Notes: a model not told the origin generated them from the letters alone. Positions 1 through 8,651 are shown, counted from the stretch's first letter. The stretch: 34,766 nucleotides of DNA from Chloroflexota bacterium (GCA_028874175.1 JAPPLN010000120.1:1-34766); one strand, 5' to 3'. Numbers and translations are program-made.

Positions 1-35
<35 letters not shown>

Positions 36-285
36 ACCGCTCCCCCTTCACCCCCACCGATTTCCGCCCCCGACCACCCGCCCTCAGGCCCATCCGATCT
101 CCACGACCGCCGGTTGCCCTGCCGATGCGCGCCTCTCGAAACTCAAAGTGACCCACGACCGACGGTCGCCGGACACGGAGGTGCCTGGGTCCTCGTGCTA
201 CGCTTGCCGCCGCTCACGAGATTGTGAAACGGTGCACAAAGCCCGGCGAAGCGTGACTCGCGCAGACAGGGACCAGAACCGTCCC

Positions 286-1323
286 ATGCAAGGGCGACGC
301 AGTACACCATTGACCCGCAACCGCCGCATCCACGCCGCGCTACTCATTCCCGCATTGGCCTTGGCCGTCTTGGCTATGGCCGCCTGCGGTGTAACGCCAC
401 AGACCACGCTCGAACCGACAACCGAAGCGGCTCGTACCGCGCGCGACCTCCTCATGTTCGTCTTCTGGGCCATGGTGGTGACCTTCGTGCTGGTGGAAGG
501 TGCGCTGCTCTACTGCCTCATTCGATTCCGGCGGCGTAGCGGCGACGGAATCCCCGCCCAGACCCACGGCAACACCCCGCTTGAGATCGGCTGGACCATC
601 GCGCCCGCCATCCTGGTCGTGGTGATCGTCGTCCTCACCGTCCCCGCCATCTTTTCCAACGCCCGCGCCGCCAGCCCGGACGCCCTGCAGGTGCGCGCCA
701 TCGGCCACCAGTGGTGGTTCGAGTTCCAATATCCCGACCTCGGTGTGGTGACCGCCAACGAGTTGCACCTGCCGGTCGACCGCGACGTGGAAATTCAACT
801 TGAAAGCAACGACGTCCTGCACAGCTTCTGGGTCCCCAGCCTGCGCGGAAAGCTGGACATGGTGCCGGGCCGCGATAACAAATTCACCATCAAGCCCGAA
901 GTCACCGGCACCTATCCCGGCCAGTGCGCCGAGTTCTGCGGCACGGCTCACGCACTCATGAAGTTCTACGTGGTCGTGGAGACGCAGGCCGAATTCGACG
1001 CCTGGGTCCAGAACGAACTTGCCGACAGCGTTGCACCGGCCAGTGCCCTGGCTAGGGAAGGCGAAGCGAACCTTACCCTTGGCGGCTGCGTGGCCTGCCA
1101 CACCATTCGCGGCACCGACTTGGAGGGCAAGCTGGGTCCGGACCTGACCCATATGGGCAGCCGCAAGCACATCGCCGCCGGACTCCTGGAGAACACGCCC
1201 GAAAATATGCGTCGCTGGCTCAGCGATCCGCAGGACATCAAACCCGGCAACACCATGGTGATTCCCGAACTGACCACCGAACAGCTTGACGCCTTGGTTG
1301 CCTACCTCGAGGGCTTAAAATAG
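286..1323 (+). CDS. coxB: Cytochrome c oxidase subunit II with fused C-terminal cytochrome c (caa3 type)
   Basis: This is subunit II of a caa3-type haem-copper oxidase. It accepts electrons and passes them through CuA to subunit I. From the ATG at 286 the 345-residue protein starts with a basic n-region and a hydrophobic stretch ending in MAAC (Cys34), a plausible lipoprotein signal. Two membrane segments follow, then the CuA cupredoxin domain with Cys214, Cys218, His222 and Met225. A fused class I cytochrome c domain has haem motif CVACH at 268-272 and a probable axial Met324. The frame is open back to 148, but the upstream 46 codons look non-coding and the ATG at 286 directly precedes the signal sequence. 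It is first in a tight operon with coxA, coxC and coxD. The cytochrome c fusion is the family hallmark of caa3 enzymes. Confidence 0.95.
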   Translation: MQGRRSTPLTRNRRIHAALLIPALALAVLAMAACGVTPQTTLEPTTEAARTARDLLMFVFWAMVVTFVLVEGALLYCLIRFRRRSGDGIPAQTHGNTPLEIGWTIAPAILVVVIVVLTVPAIFSNARAASPDALQVRAIGHQWWFEFQYPDLGVVTANELHLPVDRDVEIQLESNDVLHSFWVPSLRGKLDMVPGRDNKFTIKPEVTGTYPGQCAEFCGTAHALMKFYVVVETQAEFDAWVQNELADSVAPASALAREGEANLTLGGCVACHTIRGTDLEGKLGPDLTHMGSRKHIAAGLLENTPENMRRWLSDPQDIKPGNTMVIPELTTEQLDALVAYLEGLK

Positions 1324-1371
1324 AAATGCGCGCGCGATGTGGCGCACCAGTGCCGGACGGAGGGTGATCAG

Positions 1372-3204
1372 ATGGCGACGGTAACGGCGACCGCCCCTGA
1401 TACCCGCACGTTCTCGGGTACGGCCTGGAGCTGGATCACCACGGTCGATCACAAGCGGATCGCCGTGCTCTACCTGGTCACCTCCCTCGCCTTCTTCATG
1501 CTTGGCGGGCTCGAGGCGCTGCTCATGCGCCTGCAACTGGCCACGCCCGAAGCCGACGTCGTCTCGGCCGAACGCTTCACCGAACTCTTCACCATGCACG
1601 GCACCACCATGGTGTTCCTGGCGCTGATGCCCCTCAGCGCGGCCTTCTTCAACCTGCTGGTGCCCCTGATGATCGGCGCCCGCGACGTGGCTTTCCCGCG
1701 CCTGAACGCGCTCAGCTACTGGATCTACCTCTTCGGCGGCATCTTCATGAACATCAGCTTCGTGGCCGGCGGCGCGCCCAACGCTGGTTGGTTCGGCTAC
1801 GCGCCGCTCACCGACACGGCCTTTGAAGCCACCCACGCCATCGACTTCTGGGCCTTCGGCCTCCAGATCCTGGGCGTCTCCTCCATCCTGGCCTCGATCA
1901 ACTTCATCGTCACCATCATCAACATGCGCGCGCCGGGCATGACCCTGAACCGCATGCCCATGTTCGTGTGGATGAGCATGATCACGGCCTTCCTGATCAT
2001 CTTCGCCTTCCCGGCCATCACCATCGGCCTCGTCCTGCTGCTCTTCGACCGCTACATCGAAACCAGCTTCTTCATTCCCGAAGGCGGCGGCGACCCCGTG
2101 CTCTGGCAGCACCTGTTCTGGGTCTTCGGCCACCCCGAGGTCTACATCCTCATCCTGCCCGCCATGGGCATCGTCTCCGAGATCCTGCCCACCTACTCGC
2201 GCAAGCCGCTCTTCGGCTACGCGGTCGTGGCCTACTCGGGCGCCGCCATCGCCTTGGTCGGCTTCGGCGTCTGGACCCACCACATGTTTACGGTGGGCCT
2301 GGGCCCCATCGCCGATACCGCCTTCGCGATCTCCACCATGGCCATCGCGGTGCCCACCGGGGTCAAGATCTTCAACTGGATTGCCACGCTATACGGCGGC
2401 TCGATCAGTCTTAAATCGCCCATGCTGTTCGCCGTAGGCATGGTGTCCATGTTCATCATCGGCGGGCTCAGCGGCGTGATGCTGGGATCCCCGCCCATCG
2501 ACGCCCAGGTGCAGGACACCTACTTCGTGGTCGCCCACCTGCACTACGTGCTGTTCGGCGGCACGGTGTTTGGCTTGTTCGGGGGCATCTACCACTGGTT
2601 CCCCAAGTTCACCGGGCGCTTCATGCACGACGGCTGGGGCAAGGTGCACTGGCTGCTGATGCTGATCGGCTTCAACCTGACCTTCCTGCCGCAGCACATG
2701 CTGGGCATCGACGGCATGCCCCGCCGCGTCCACACCTACGCCGCCGACATGGGTTTCGATCTCTGGAACATGATGTCCACGGTCGGCTCCCTGATGATCG
2801 GGTTCTCCTTCCTGATCTTCATCATCAACGCCCTGCGCTCGATCCGTCACGGCGAACCGTCCGGCAGCGACCCGTGGGACGGCGGCACGCTGGAGTGGAC
2901 GATTCCTTCGCCCCCGCCGGTCTACAACTTCGCCCACATCCCGATCGTCGATAGCCGCTACCCGGCCTGGGACCTCAAGCGCGGCGGCGGCCACACCGGC
3001 GCCGTGGCCACGGCCCCCGAGGCTGACGCCGAAGCCGATGAGCCGGACATCCACATGCCCAACCCGTCCTACTGGCCGATCGTGATGGCCGCCGGCATGG
3101 TGCTTGCCGCCTGCGGCCTCATCTTCCACCAGGCCTTCATCCTGCTGGGCGCGGTGCTCTTCGCCATCTCGCTGCTGGGCTGGATCGAGGAACCCGCCGG
3201 ATGA
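1372..3204 (+). CDS. coxA: Cytochrome c oxidase subunit I
   Basis: This is the catalytic haem-copper subunit, which reduces O2 to water and pumps protons across the cytoplasmic membrane. The 610-residue polytopic protein carries the low-spin haem ligand His76, the CuB/cross-link motif HPEVY at 254-258, the CuB histidines His303-His304, and haem ligands His389 and His391 (HLHY). The motif FGHPEVY suggests an A1-type K/D-channel enzyme. The start is ATG 1372, because GGAGGG at 1359-1364 sits 7 bases upstream. An in-frame ATG at 1339 lacks a ribosome-binding site. Beyond the normal core there is a C-terminal extension of about 60 residues with two extra hydrophobic segments, ending EEPAG. The stop overlaps the coxC start as ATGA, so the two are probably translationally coupled. 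Confidence 0.96.
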   Translation: MATVTATAPDTRTFSGTAWSWITTVDHKRIAVLYLVTSLAFFMLGGLEALLMRLQLATPEADVVSAERFTELFTMHGTTMVFLALMPLSAAFFNLLVPLMIGARDVAFPRLNALSYWIYLFGGIFMNISFVAGGAPNAGWFGYAPLTDTAFEATHAIDFWAFGLQILGVSSILASINFIVTIINMRAPGMTLNRMPMFVWMSMITAFLIIFAFPAITIGLVLLLFDRYIETSFFIPEGGGDPVLWQHLFWVFGHPEVYILILPAMGIVSEILPTYSRKPLFGYAVVAYSGAAIALVGFGVWTHHMFTVGLGPIADTAFAISTMAIAVPTGVKIFNWIATLYGGSISLKSPMLFAVGMVSMFIIGGLSGVMLGSPPIDAQVQDTYFVVAHLHYVLFGGTVFGLFGGIYHWFPKFTGRFMHDGWGKVHWLLMLIGFNLTFLPQHMLGIDGMPRRVHTYAADMGFDLWNMMSTVGSLMIGFSFLIFIINALRSIRHGEPSGSDPWDGGTLEWTIPSPPPVYNFAHIPIVDSRYPAWDLKRGGGHTGAVATAPEADAEADEPDIHMPNPSYWPIVMAAGMVLAACGLIFHQAFILLGAVLFAISLLGWIEEPAG

Positions 3205-3797
3205 CCGCGGAGGCTCACGGCCACCACGAGGAGCACCACAGCTCCACCGGCCTCGATAACCGCAAGCTCGGCATGTGGGCCTTCCTGGGCTCCGAAACGA
3301 TGTTCTTCGGCAGCCTCATCCTGGTCATGCTGATCAACAAGCACAACACGCTGGGCGGTCCTGGTCAGGAAGTCTTGGACCTGGTCCTCACCTCGTTCAC
3401 CACCTTCGTGCTGCTGACCAGCAGTCTCGCCATGGTGCTCTCGCTGGCCGCCTTCCGGAACGGTTCGCTGCTCTGGGGCCGCATCTGGCTCGGCATGGTC
3501 ATGCTGATGGGCCTGATCTTCCTCGGCGGGCAGGTCTACGAGTTCACCGAGTTTGTGACCCACAAGGACCTCACGCCCTCCACCAATCTCTTCGGCGCCT
3601 CCTTCTACACCCTCGTCGGCTTCCACGGTGCGCACGTGGCCATCGGCGTGCTCTGGCTCGGCACCGTGCTGGCCTACTCCTGGCGCGGCCGCTTTCAGCC
3701 CGGCATGGACATGTGGGGCATCGAGTTGGTCGGACTGTACTGGCACTTCGTGGACCTGGTCTGGGTCGCGATCTTCACCCTCATCTACCTGATCTGA
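3201..3797 (+). CDS. coxC: Cytochrome c oxidase subunit III
   Basis: Subunit III of the oxidase is a membrane protein that stabilises subunit I and its proton uptake. The 198-residue protein has a His-rich cytoplasmic N-terminus (residues 1-15) and five predicted membrane segments. Family signatures are present: GMWAFLGSETMFFG near the start, the FHGAHV segment, and a C-terminal GLYWHFVDLVWVAIF motif that is highly typical of CoxC. The five-helix length matches the short bacterial form. The ATG overlaps the coxA stop by 4 bases, and its own TGA shares one base with the next ATG, consistent with one polycistronic message. Confidence 0.96.
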   Translation: MTAEAHGHHEEHHSSTGLDNRKLGMWAFLGSETMFFGSLILVMLINKHNTLGGPGQEVLDLVLTSFTTFVLLTSSLAMVLSLAAFRNGSLLWGRIWLGMVMLMGLIFLGGQVYEFTEFVTHKDLTPSTNLFGASFYTLVGFHGAHVAIGVLWLGTVLAYSWRGRFQPGMDMWGIELVGLYWHFVDLVWVAIFTLIYLI

Positions 3798-4147
3798 TGA
3801 GCGACACCCACTCCGCCCACGCCGACCACGGCGGCGACATGTCCCACGACGCCGAGCACCGCCACGGATACTCCAAGTACGTCATCGTTGGCGTCATCCT
3901 CACCGTCATCACTATTGTCGAAATCATGATTCCCAGCATCCCGGCCGTTGCCGAGGCCTTCACCCGTCCCGGGGTAGTGGCCTCGCTGCTGATCCTCTCG
4001 TTTGCCAAGGGTGCGGGGGTCGTCGCCTACTACATGCACCTGCGGGACGACAACCGCCTGTTCACCGCCCTGTTCATGTTCCCGTTCTCCATCGCCTCCA
4101 TGATCGTGCTGATCCTCTTCCTCTTCTTCTCCCTGACGGGCGGCTAG
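3797..4147 (+). CDS. coxD: Cytochrome c oxidase subunit IV (prokaryotic type)
   Basis: This is a small accessory subunit of the caa3 oxidase, 116 residues, starting at the ATG that overlaps the coxC stop (TGATG). It has a His/Asp-rich N-terminal tail of about 28 residues and three hydrophobic segments. A conserved-looking motif AKGAGVVAYYMHLRDD lies between helices two and three, typical of prokaryotic COX4/CyoD-like subunits (the MHL motif). The reading frame continues upstream through coxC but is only meaningful from 3797. It is the last gene of the tight structural operon, and ctaG follows after about 96 bases. Confidence 0.9.
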   Translation: MSDTHSAHADHGGDMSHDAEHRHGYSKYVIVGVILTVITIVEIMIPSIPAVAEAFTRPGVVASLLILSFAKGAGVVAYYMHLRDDNRLFTALFMFPFSIASMIVLILFLFFSLTGG

Positions 4148-4228
4148 GCTGGAAGCAAGGATCTAGCACCGGCTGACCGCAACCGAAACGAAGATGTGGT
4201 CAGCGCCGCGATCGGCGGACACCGCAGG

Positions 4229-4246
4229 TGAGGAGGCGTCGGCTTG
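4229..4246 (+). promoter_or_regulatory. Ribosome-binding site deciding a TTG start
   Basis: AGGAGG at 4231-4236 lies 7 bases before TTG at 4244-4246. No in-frame ATG or GTG is better placed, so the Shine-Dalgarno sequence fixes TTG as the ctaG start. Confidence 0.75.
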
Positions 4247-5035
4247 ACCTTCTACCTCATCCCTGAAATCACGCTCGGCGTCGTCGTGCTGGTCGGCGCC
4301 TACGCCTACGCGGTCAGCCCCTGGAACCCGGACCGGCCGGGCCGTGTCGACCCGTGGCGCTTCAGCCTCTTCGTTCTTGGCGCGGCGATCTTCTTCGCGG
4401 CCCTGCACCCGCCCATCGACACCCTCAGCGCCGAATTCTTCAGCATCCACATGGTCCAGCACCTGATGGTGACCTTTATGGCCCCGCCGCTGCTGCTGCT
4501 CGGCATCCCCGCCTGGATGGTCACGCCCCTGCTCGGCCGGCCCATGGTGCGCGTCGCCTTCCGCTGGATCACCCGGCCGTTGGTCGCCGGGCTCATTGGA
4601 GTGGCCGTGTTCTGGGGCTGGCACCTGCCGACCCTCTACGAGGGAGCCTTGAACGACCGGATCCTGCACGACACGGCGCACGTGACCATGGTGGGCTCCG
4701 CCTTGCTGATGTGGTGGCCCGTGGTCAGCCGCGTGCCGGCCGCCCCCGCCGCCAGCGTGCCCATCCAGATGTTCTACCTGTTCCTGTTGACCCTGCCGTC
4801 GGGGCTTTTGAGCTCGCTCTTCGTTTTCGCCGGCGAGCCGCTCTACCCGGCCTACCTGTTGGCCGCCGACCCGGGCGGACTCTCCGCCCTGGAAGATCAG
4901 CGGATCGGCGGCCTCATCATGAAACTCGGCGGCACCGCCCTGCTGTGGACCGTGATAACCGTCAAATTCTTTCGCTGGATGTCGCAGACGCCAGGCGAAC
5001 GGGAACTGCTGGGCCGCGCCCCCAGAGGTGGCTAG
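4244..5035 (+). CDS. ctaG: Cytochrome c oxidase assembly protein, CtaG (caa3_CtaG) family
   Basis: This is a polytopic membrane protein of 263 residues with about seven hydrophobic segments. It matches the caa3_CtaG family, needed for making active caa3 oxidase, probably at copper insertion. Visible signatures are HPPIDTLS, the SIHMVQHLMVTFMAPPLLLLG stretch, WGWHLP followed by YEGAL, and the late DQRIGGLIMKLGG segment. The His residues in MVQH and WGWH are typical of the family. The start is TTG with a strong Shine-Dalgarno. Position directly after coxBACD supports the role. Its TAG stop shares the palindrome CTAG with the stop of the convergent gene at 5032-5472. Confidence 0.9.
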   Translation: MTFYLIPEITLGVVVLVGAYAYAVSPWNPDRPGRVDPWRFSLFVLGAAIFFAALHPPIDTLSAEFFSIHMVQHLMVTFMAPPLLLLGIPAWMVTPLLGRPMVRVAFRWITRPLVAGLIGVAVFWGWHLPTLYEGALNDRILHDTAHVTMVGSALLMWWPVVSRVPAAPAASVPIQMFYLFLLTLPSGLLSSLFVFAGEPLYPAYLLAADPGGLSALEDQRIGGLIMKLGGTALLWTVITVKFFRWMSQTPGERELLGRAPRGG

Positions 5036-5472
5036 CTCCCGGGCCCCGCCACCAGGCTGGCCCGCGCGCCGCGCACCGCGTGGCCCGGCGTGGGATCCAG
5101 CGCCTCATAGGTGCCCGGTTCCAGGTCGGCTTCCAGGTACCCGGTCTGCCCCGGCCCGATCCGTGGTGAACTGACGACGCCGCCTGGAAGTCGAACCTCC
5201 AGGCTGTGGGTGTACGCGCCAATGTTGGTTATCGCAAATCGCACGCGCGGAGCGCTCGTCCGAATCACGGGCGGCAGGATGGCGAAGTCGCCAATCTGGA
5301 CCGCCAGCTCCTCGCAGCTTGGCGGCGTGCACGTCGTTTGCAGCGCCGTCACCGGATCCGGCGTCGGGTTCTCGATCGCGGTCTGCATCGCGCCCACCTC
5401 GCAAGCGCCCAGCGCGACGACTGCCACGAGCAGGACAGCCAGACGCGCGGCATGCAGGCGGACTCGGGACAT
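5032..5472 (-). CDS. Lipoprotein with cupredoxin-like domain, copper ligands apparently lost
   Basis: From ATG 5472 the product is 146 residues. It has a lipoprotein signal ending in LGAC (Cys24), a linker containing a CTPPSC pair, and a C-terminal beta-rich domain of about 85 residues. That domain has a cupredoxin pattern: NIGAYTHSLEV (normally Asn-x-Gly...His ligand), PGQT, then LEPGTYEALDP and GHAVRGA. In copper-binding relatives the segment after GTY contains the ligand Cys and ends His...Gly-Met. Here the Cys position reads Asp/Pro and Met is replaced by Ala, so a type 1 copper site looks absent. The frame is open to 5571, but the extra 33 residues precede the signal peptide and are doubtful. 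It converges on ctaG with overlapping stops. A structural or metallochaperone-like role near the oxidase is only inference. Confidence 0.7.
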   Translation of the reverse strand: MSRVRLHAARLAVLLVAVVALGACEVGAMQTAIENPTPDPVTALQTTCTPPSCEELAVQIGDFAILPPVIRTSAPRVRFAITNIGAYTHSLEVRLPGGVVSSPRIGPGQTGYLEADLEPGTYEALDPTPGHAVRGARASLVAGPGS

Positions 5473-5680
5473 GCGGTGGCAGCGATCCGTGGCTCTAGGG
5501 ACGAGCCCAAAGCTTAGGGAAGCCGCCCACCCCGCCGCAACAAATAGTGGGCAACATAGATGAGCGACCATTCGAAAAAACGGCTTGGATCAGTCCTGGC
5601 ACGGATGCTTCAGGTCCTCGGCCGTCGCGGCCTCCACGATGTGGAATGCCAGCTCGTTCACCTAGGCGGGCGGCGGCGGG

Positions 5681-5911
5681 TCATGCCCCCAACGCCACGA
5701 CGAGGGTCACGAGCGTTCCGATCACATTGACCAGGATGAGAACCAGGACGCCGGCAAACCACTTGACCATCTCGGCTTTGATATTCGCCAGGTCGGCCCT
5801 GGTCGCGTAGTGCTGCAAGATCCGATCGAATTCGCGGCGCAATTCGCTCCGCTCGTGGCGCAGTTCGCGGCGCAGATCTTCCAGTGTCAGCGGCCCGGTG
5901 TCCGCGGTCAT
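5681..5911 (-). CDS. Small coiled-coil protein with C-terminal membrane anchor
   Basis: This 76-residue protein from ATG 5911 has a charged amphipathic helix rich in Arg/Glu/Leu heptads (residues about 8-48). One strongly hydrophobic segment follows (about 51-75, WFAGVLVLILVNVIG). This layout is typical of DUF1640/CCDC90-like small coiled-coil proteins with a tail anchor, whose molecular function is not settled. The reading frame extends upstream to 6130, but those residues show no such pattern. It is separated from both neighbours, with no operon partner. Confidence in the gene is moderate and the function is unknown. Confidence 0.6.
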   Translation of the reverse strand: MTADTGPLTLEDLRRELRHERSELRREFDRILQHYATRADLANIKAEMVKWFAGVLVLILVNVIGTLVTLVVALGA

Positions 5912-6353
5912 GATCCTGACCCTCAGTCCCGCCCGGAAACCGCCCCGATTTCTCTGATTGTTGCAGCCAGTGTCGCGGCTCGCAATGCAAACCGGCCATT
6001 GCCGGGTCGCCACCGCTTCTACCATTCTGAACTTGTCTGCTACGTGGCCGTCCGGTCGGCGTATACTCAAGCAAGCGGTGGCTCGCTCACCGCTGGGTCG
6101 GACGATGCGACGCGCGGGCGTTTTCGGCACAAGCGCCTACCGCTTCGACAGGCGAACCATCCCTGTCCACTTTCCAAACGCAGCCGCGCGACATCAGGCC
6201 GTCGGGGAACGCGCAAGCCCGCGCGGCGGGTCGGCGTGTGCCGTGCACGGTGGATATCCGGCGGGGTCGAGGGTTTGATTCGGGGAGCGCCAGGCAACGG
6301 ACGCGCCGCGTGCACGTCAGGAATTGCCGCAGCAGGGGGATGGTGAATGATCC
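5912..6353. other. Intergenic region upstream of the sigma factor
   Basis: These 442 bases lie between the small coiled-coil gene (-) and the sigma factor (+). Open frames occur on both strands, but none has a recognisable protein or a good ribosome-binding site. The only regulatory-looking element is a TATACT box at 6062-6067. No tRNA or terminator hairpin was seen. Confidence 0.5.
6062..6067 (+). promoter_or_regulatory. Candidate -10 box (TATACT) for the sigma factor gene
   Basis: The sequence CGTATACTC at 6060-6068 contains a good sigma-70 -10 hexamer. No convincing -35 hexamer lies 16-18 bases upstream. If used, it would give a leader of roughly 280 nt before the sigma factor start. The same nonamer recurs before the dehydrogenase gene at 31435. 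Confidence 0.3.
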
Positions 6354-7469
6354 GTGGCAGTTGAAGTCGCGCTACATCTGAACGAGGAAACGCTCGAGAA
6401 CGCCCTGGCCGAGCTTGTGGCCCTGGGGTCGGACCCCGGCTTTCTCAACAAGTCTGAGCTCAAGAAGGTCCTGCCCGACGAGACGCACATCACGCCGGAA
6501 GTCGAGACCTGGTTCCGCATGCAGCTGGCCGAGGAAGAGATCGAGCTGCGCGACGAGGAACCCGAAGACACCGAAGGCAACGATGCCTCCAAGGTCACGA
6601 CCATTCAGTCGCGGCGCGAGCGCGACCTGGAACTCGAGTCCGCCAGCCAGGACACCGTTCGCAGCTACCTCAACGAAATCGGCCGCATCTCGCTGCTCAC
6701 GGCCAAGGAAGAGGTCGACCTGGCGCAGCGTATCGAGCGCGGCGACGAGTCCGCCCGCGAGCACCTCATCACAGCCAACCTGCGCCTGGTGGTCAGCGTC
6801 GCCAAGAAGTACACCGGCCACGGCATCCCGCTGCTCGACCTGGTGCAGGAGGGCAACGCTGGCCTCATGCGCGCCGCCGAGAAGTTCGACTGGCGTCGCG
6901 GCTACAAGTTCAGCACCTACGCCACCTGGTGGATTCGCCAGGCCGTCACCCGCGCCATCGCCGAGCAGAGCCGCACCATCCGGCTGCCGGTGCACGTGCA
7001 CGAGAAGCTCACCAAGTCCTACCGGGTGCAGCGCGACTTGCAGCTGCGCCTGGGGCGCGAGCCGACCGACGACGAGATCGCCCACGAAATGGAGATGAGC
7101 GAGGAGCAGATCGGCGAACTCAAGCTCGCCGCCCGCCTGCCCATCTCGCTCGAAACGCCCATCGGCGAAGACGGCGACACGGAGATCGGGCACCTGATTC
7201 CCGACGACGACGCCGTGGAACCAGTTGAGGCCGCCACCTCCCAGATGCTCACCGAGCACCTGGAGGGCGTCTTGGAGATGCTGGACCCGCGCGAGCAGAA
7301 GATCCTGCGCATGCGGCACGGCCTAGACGACGACACGCCGCGCACGCTGGACCAGGTCGGCCAGGAATTCGGGCTGACCCGCGAGCGCATCCGCCAGATC
7401 GAGTCCCAGGCCCTCCGCCGCCTCCGCCACCCCCGCCTCGCCCGCAAGCTCAAGGACTTCCTGACCTAG
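6354..7469 (+). CDS. rpoD: Primary RNA polymerase sigma factor (sigma-70 group 1)
   Basis: This is the housekeeping sigma factor that directs RNA polymerase to promoters. The 371-residue protein has a short region 1.1-like N-terminus (about 10-70, [22 protein letters not shown]). Region 1.2 and region 2 run from about 100 to 205, including the core-binding and -10 recognition signature [20 protein letters not shown]. Region 3 spans about 210-290. Region 4 has the helix-turn-helix [20 protein letters not shown] and ends [10 protein letters not shown]. Presence of region 1.1 and the near-invariant 2.4 sequence point to the primary rather than an alternative sigma factor. The start is GTG 6354; a GGGGGA run is about 13 bases upstream, and ATGs at 6340 and 6347 are out of frame. 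It appears monocistronic. Confidence 0.95.
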   Translation: MAVEVALHLNEETLENALAELVALGSDPGFLNKSELKKVLPDETHITPEVETWFRMQLAEEEIELRDEEPEDTEGNDASKVTTIQSRRERDLELESASQDTVRSYLNEIGRISLLTAKEEVDLAQRIERGDESAREHLITANLRLVVSVAKKYTGHGIPLLDLVQEGNAGLMRAAEKFDWRRGYKFSTYATWWIRQAVTRAIAEQSRTIRLPVHVHEKLTKSYRVQRDLQLRLGREPTDDEIAHEMEMSEEQIGELKLAARLPISLETPIGEDGDTEIGHLIPDDDAVEPVEAATSQMLTEHLEGVLEMLDPREQKILRMRHGLDDDTPRTLDQVGQEFGLTRERIRQIESQALRRLRHPRLARKLKDFLT

Positions 7470-7632
7470 CCGCCAGCCGAGCCAACCGTGGGATGCCGGT
7501 CACGTTGATCGGTTTCCCACGAACGGAGCAGGAGGGCGCACGCTTCCTTTCCCCGTGGGCGAACATAACGGTTGGCGCTGTCAAGATGCTCAGCGAGATG
7601 CCCGGCTTAGTCCATCACTTGGCGTACCTTTG

Positions 7633-7845
7633 GTGTATGTCCGCACAAATATCGACATCGATGACCACGCCTGCGCCGAAGTCATGCGTCGCTATCGACT
7701 CGCCACCAAGCGTGCCGCCGGCAACTTCGCCCTGCGAGCTCTGGCGGCCGAGCCCTTGTCGGTAGGCGAGGCTCGCGTCCTCCACGGCAGCGGCTGGGAA
7801 AGAGAGCTCGAGACCATGCGCGCCGCCCTTCCGCCGTTGTCCTGA
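7633..7845 (+). CDS. vapB: VapB-type antitoxin
   Basis: This 70-residue antitoxin starts at GTG 7633. The N-terminal ribbon-helix-helix region reads YVRTNIDIDDHACAEVMRRY, then TKRAA, matching the VapB/Arc-MetJ DNA-binding family in which the first strand contacts operator DNA. The C-terminal part, with SVGEARVLHGSGWERELETM, is the usual toxin-wrapping tail of this subfamily. Downstream there is only a broken vapC, so the antitoxin is orphaned at this locus. It might still bind DNA or neutralise a related toxin elsewhere. The frame is open upstream to 7555, but the family N-terminus begins at 7633. Confidence 0.8.
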   Translation: MYVRTNIDIDDHACAEVMRRYRLATKRAAGNFALRALAAEPLSVGEARVLHGSGWERELETMRAALPPLS

Positions 7846-8045
7846 TCGACGCCTCGGCCTGGATCGAGTTCCTGCGCGATATCGGATCCCCCGTCTGCAA
7901 CGCGTCGACGAGTTGCTGGCCCAGGAAATCGCCGTCTGTGGCCCGATCCGCATGGAAATCTTGGCCGGCGCGCGCGACAAGGCCCATCTGCTGAAGCTCC
8001 GGCGCCTGCTGGCTCGGACGGCGGTCCTCCCGATGAGCCCCACCG
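7836..8045 (+). pseudogene. vapC: Decayed VapC (PIN-domain) toxin gene
   Basis: Directly after vapB, one frame encodes VVLIDASAWIEFLRD, the canonical PIN N-terminus with its first acidic residue. The similarity then jumps to another frame near 7900, where RVDELLAQEIAVCGP and MEILAGARD follow. A single missing base near 7900-7901 explains the shift. No ATG, GTG or TTG start lies in frame before the first part. After VLPMSP the similarity ends, so the C-terminal half carrying the remaining catalytic Asp residues is missing. It cannot make an active toxin. A sequencing error could explain the frameshift but not the truncation. Confidence 0.7.
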
Positions 8046-8102
8046 CCGCTAACCACGCCCAGCCGCTATCCTTATCAACGAAATCCGTCCGGAGCCCTCC
8101 TA

Positions 8103-8651
8103 ATGACCGGCGATGTCTTCTACCAAGAAATCAAATCCGTCGACTCGCCGCGCGGCTCCGTCGTCCCCGAGGGCGCCACCACCGAGGAAATCGACGGCCA
8201 GAACATCCTCCGCATCCCCGCAGCTACCACCCGTGTCGACACGCCCATCATTTTTCCCGGCTTCCGCATCATTGTTGAGGGCGACCAACTCCACGTCTCC
8301 GGCGACACCATCGTGGATGCCGCCATCTACGGCGAAACCCTCGAGGCCCAAAACGCCGTCGTCACGTCCGATAAAGAAATCGAAGTCGTCGGCCTGATGC
8401 AGGCCGTCCAAGTAAGCGGAAAAACCGTCCGCGCCGACCGCATTGAGGCGGAACGCGTCCAAGCCGTCCTCAACATCCGAGCTACCGGCGCCGTCATCGC
8501 CAAATCCATCATCATCACCGACGGCGGCATCCGCGCCCCTCTTCTCGTCACCCAGTCCCTCGATGGCGAAGACCTCGCCGACAGCTCCAAGACCTGGACC
8601 GACGGCATCGCCGCCGGCGACGTCCCCGACTGGCTCCAGGGCGGCGCCTGA
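8103..8651 (+). CDS. Hypothetical protein with beta-solenoid-like repeats
   Basis: This is a 182-residue protein of unknown function. ATG 8103 is preceded by GGAG at 8091-8094 with 8-base spacing. There is no signal peptide or membrane segment. Residues about 45-145 are a run of short alternating hydrophobic/polar strands rich in Val, Ile, Ala and Gly (for example IIVEGDQLHVSGDTIVDAA and AVQVSGKTVRADRIEAERV). The strands recur with a spacing of roughly 15-20 residues. That pattern fits a bactofilin-like or other right-handed beta-helix fold, though no specific signature is recognised. The C-terminus SKTWTDGIAAGDVPDWLQ is distinct. The stop TGA overlaps the apparent CTG start of the following methyltransferase, suggesting a two-gene operon. 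Confidence 0.7.
   Translation: MTGDVFYQEIKSVDSPRGSVVPEGATTEEIDGQNILRIPAATTRVDTPIIFPGFRIIVEGDQLHVSGDTIVDAAIYGETLEAQNAVVTSDKEIEVVGLMQAVQVSGKTVRADRIEAERVQAVLNIRATGAVIAKSIIITDGGIRAPLLVTQSLDGEDLADSSKTWTDGIAAGDVPDWLQGGA

Noticed and set aside
2389..3129. Long minus-strand open frame opposite coxA
   Set aside because: Composition is His/Asp/Gly/Val-rich in the way antisense frames of GC-rich genes are, no domain is recognisable, and coxA on the other strand is certain.
4354..5169. 271-codon plus-strand frame overlapping ctaG
   Set aside because: Arg/Pro/Ala-rich shifted-frame shadow of ctaG with no signature.
7487..7521. 7-bp inverted repeat CGTGGGA/TCCCACG after rpoD as a terminator
   Set aside because: The loop is 21 bases and no T-tract follows, so it does not qualify as an intrinsic terminator.
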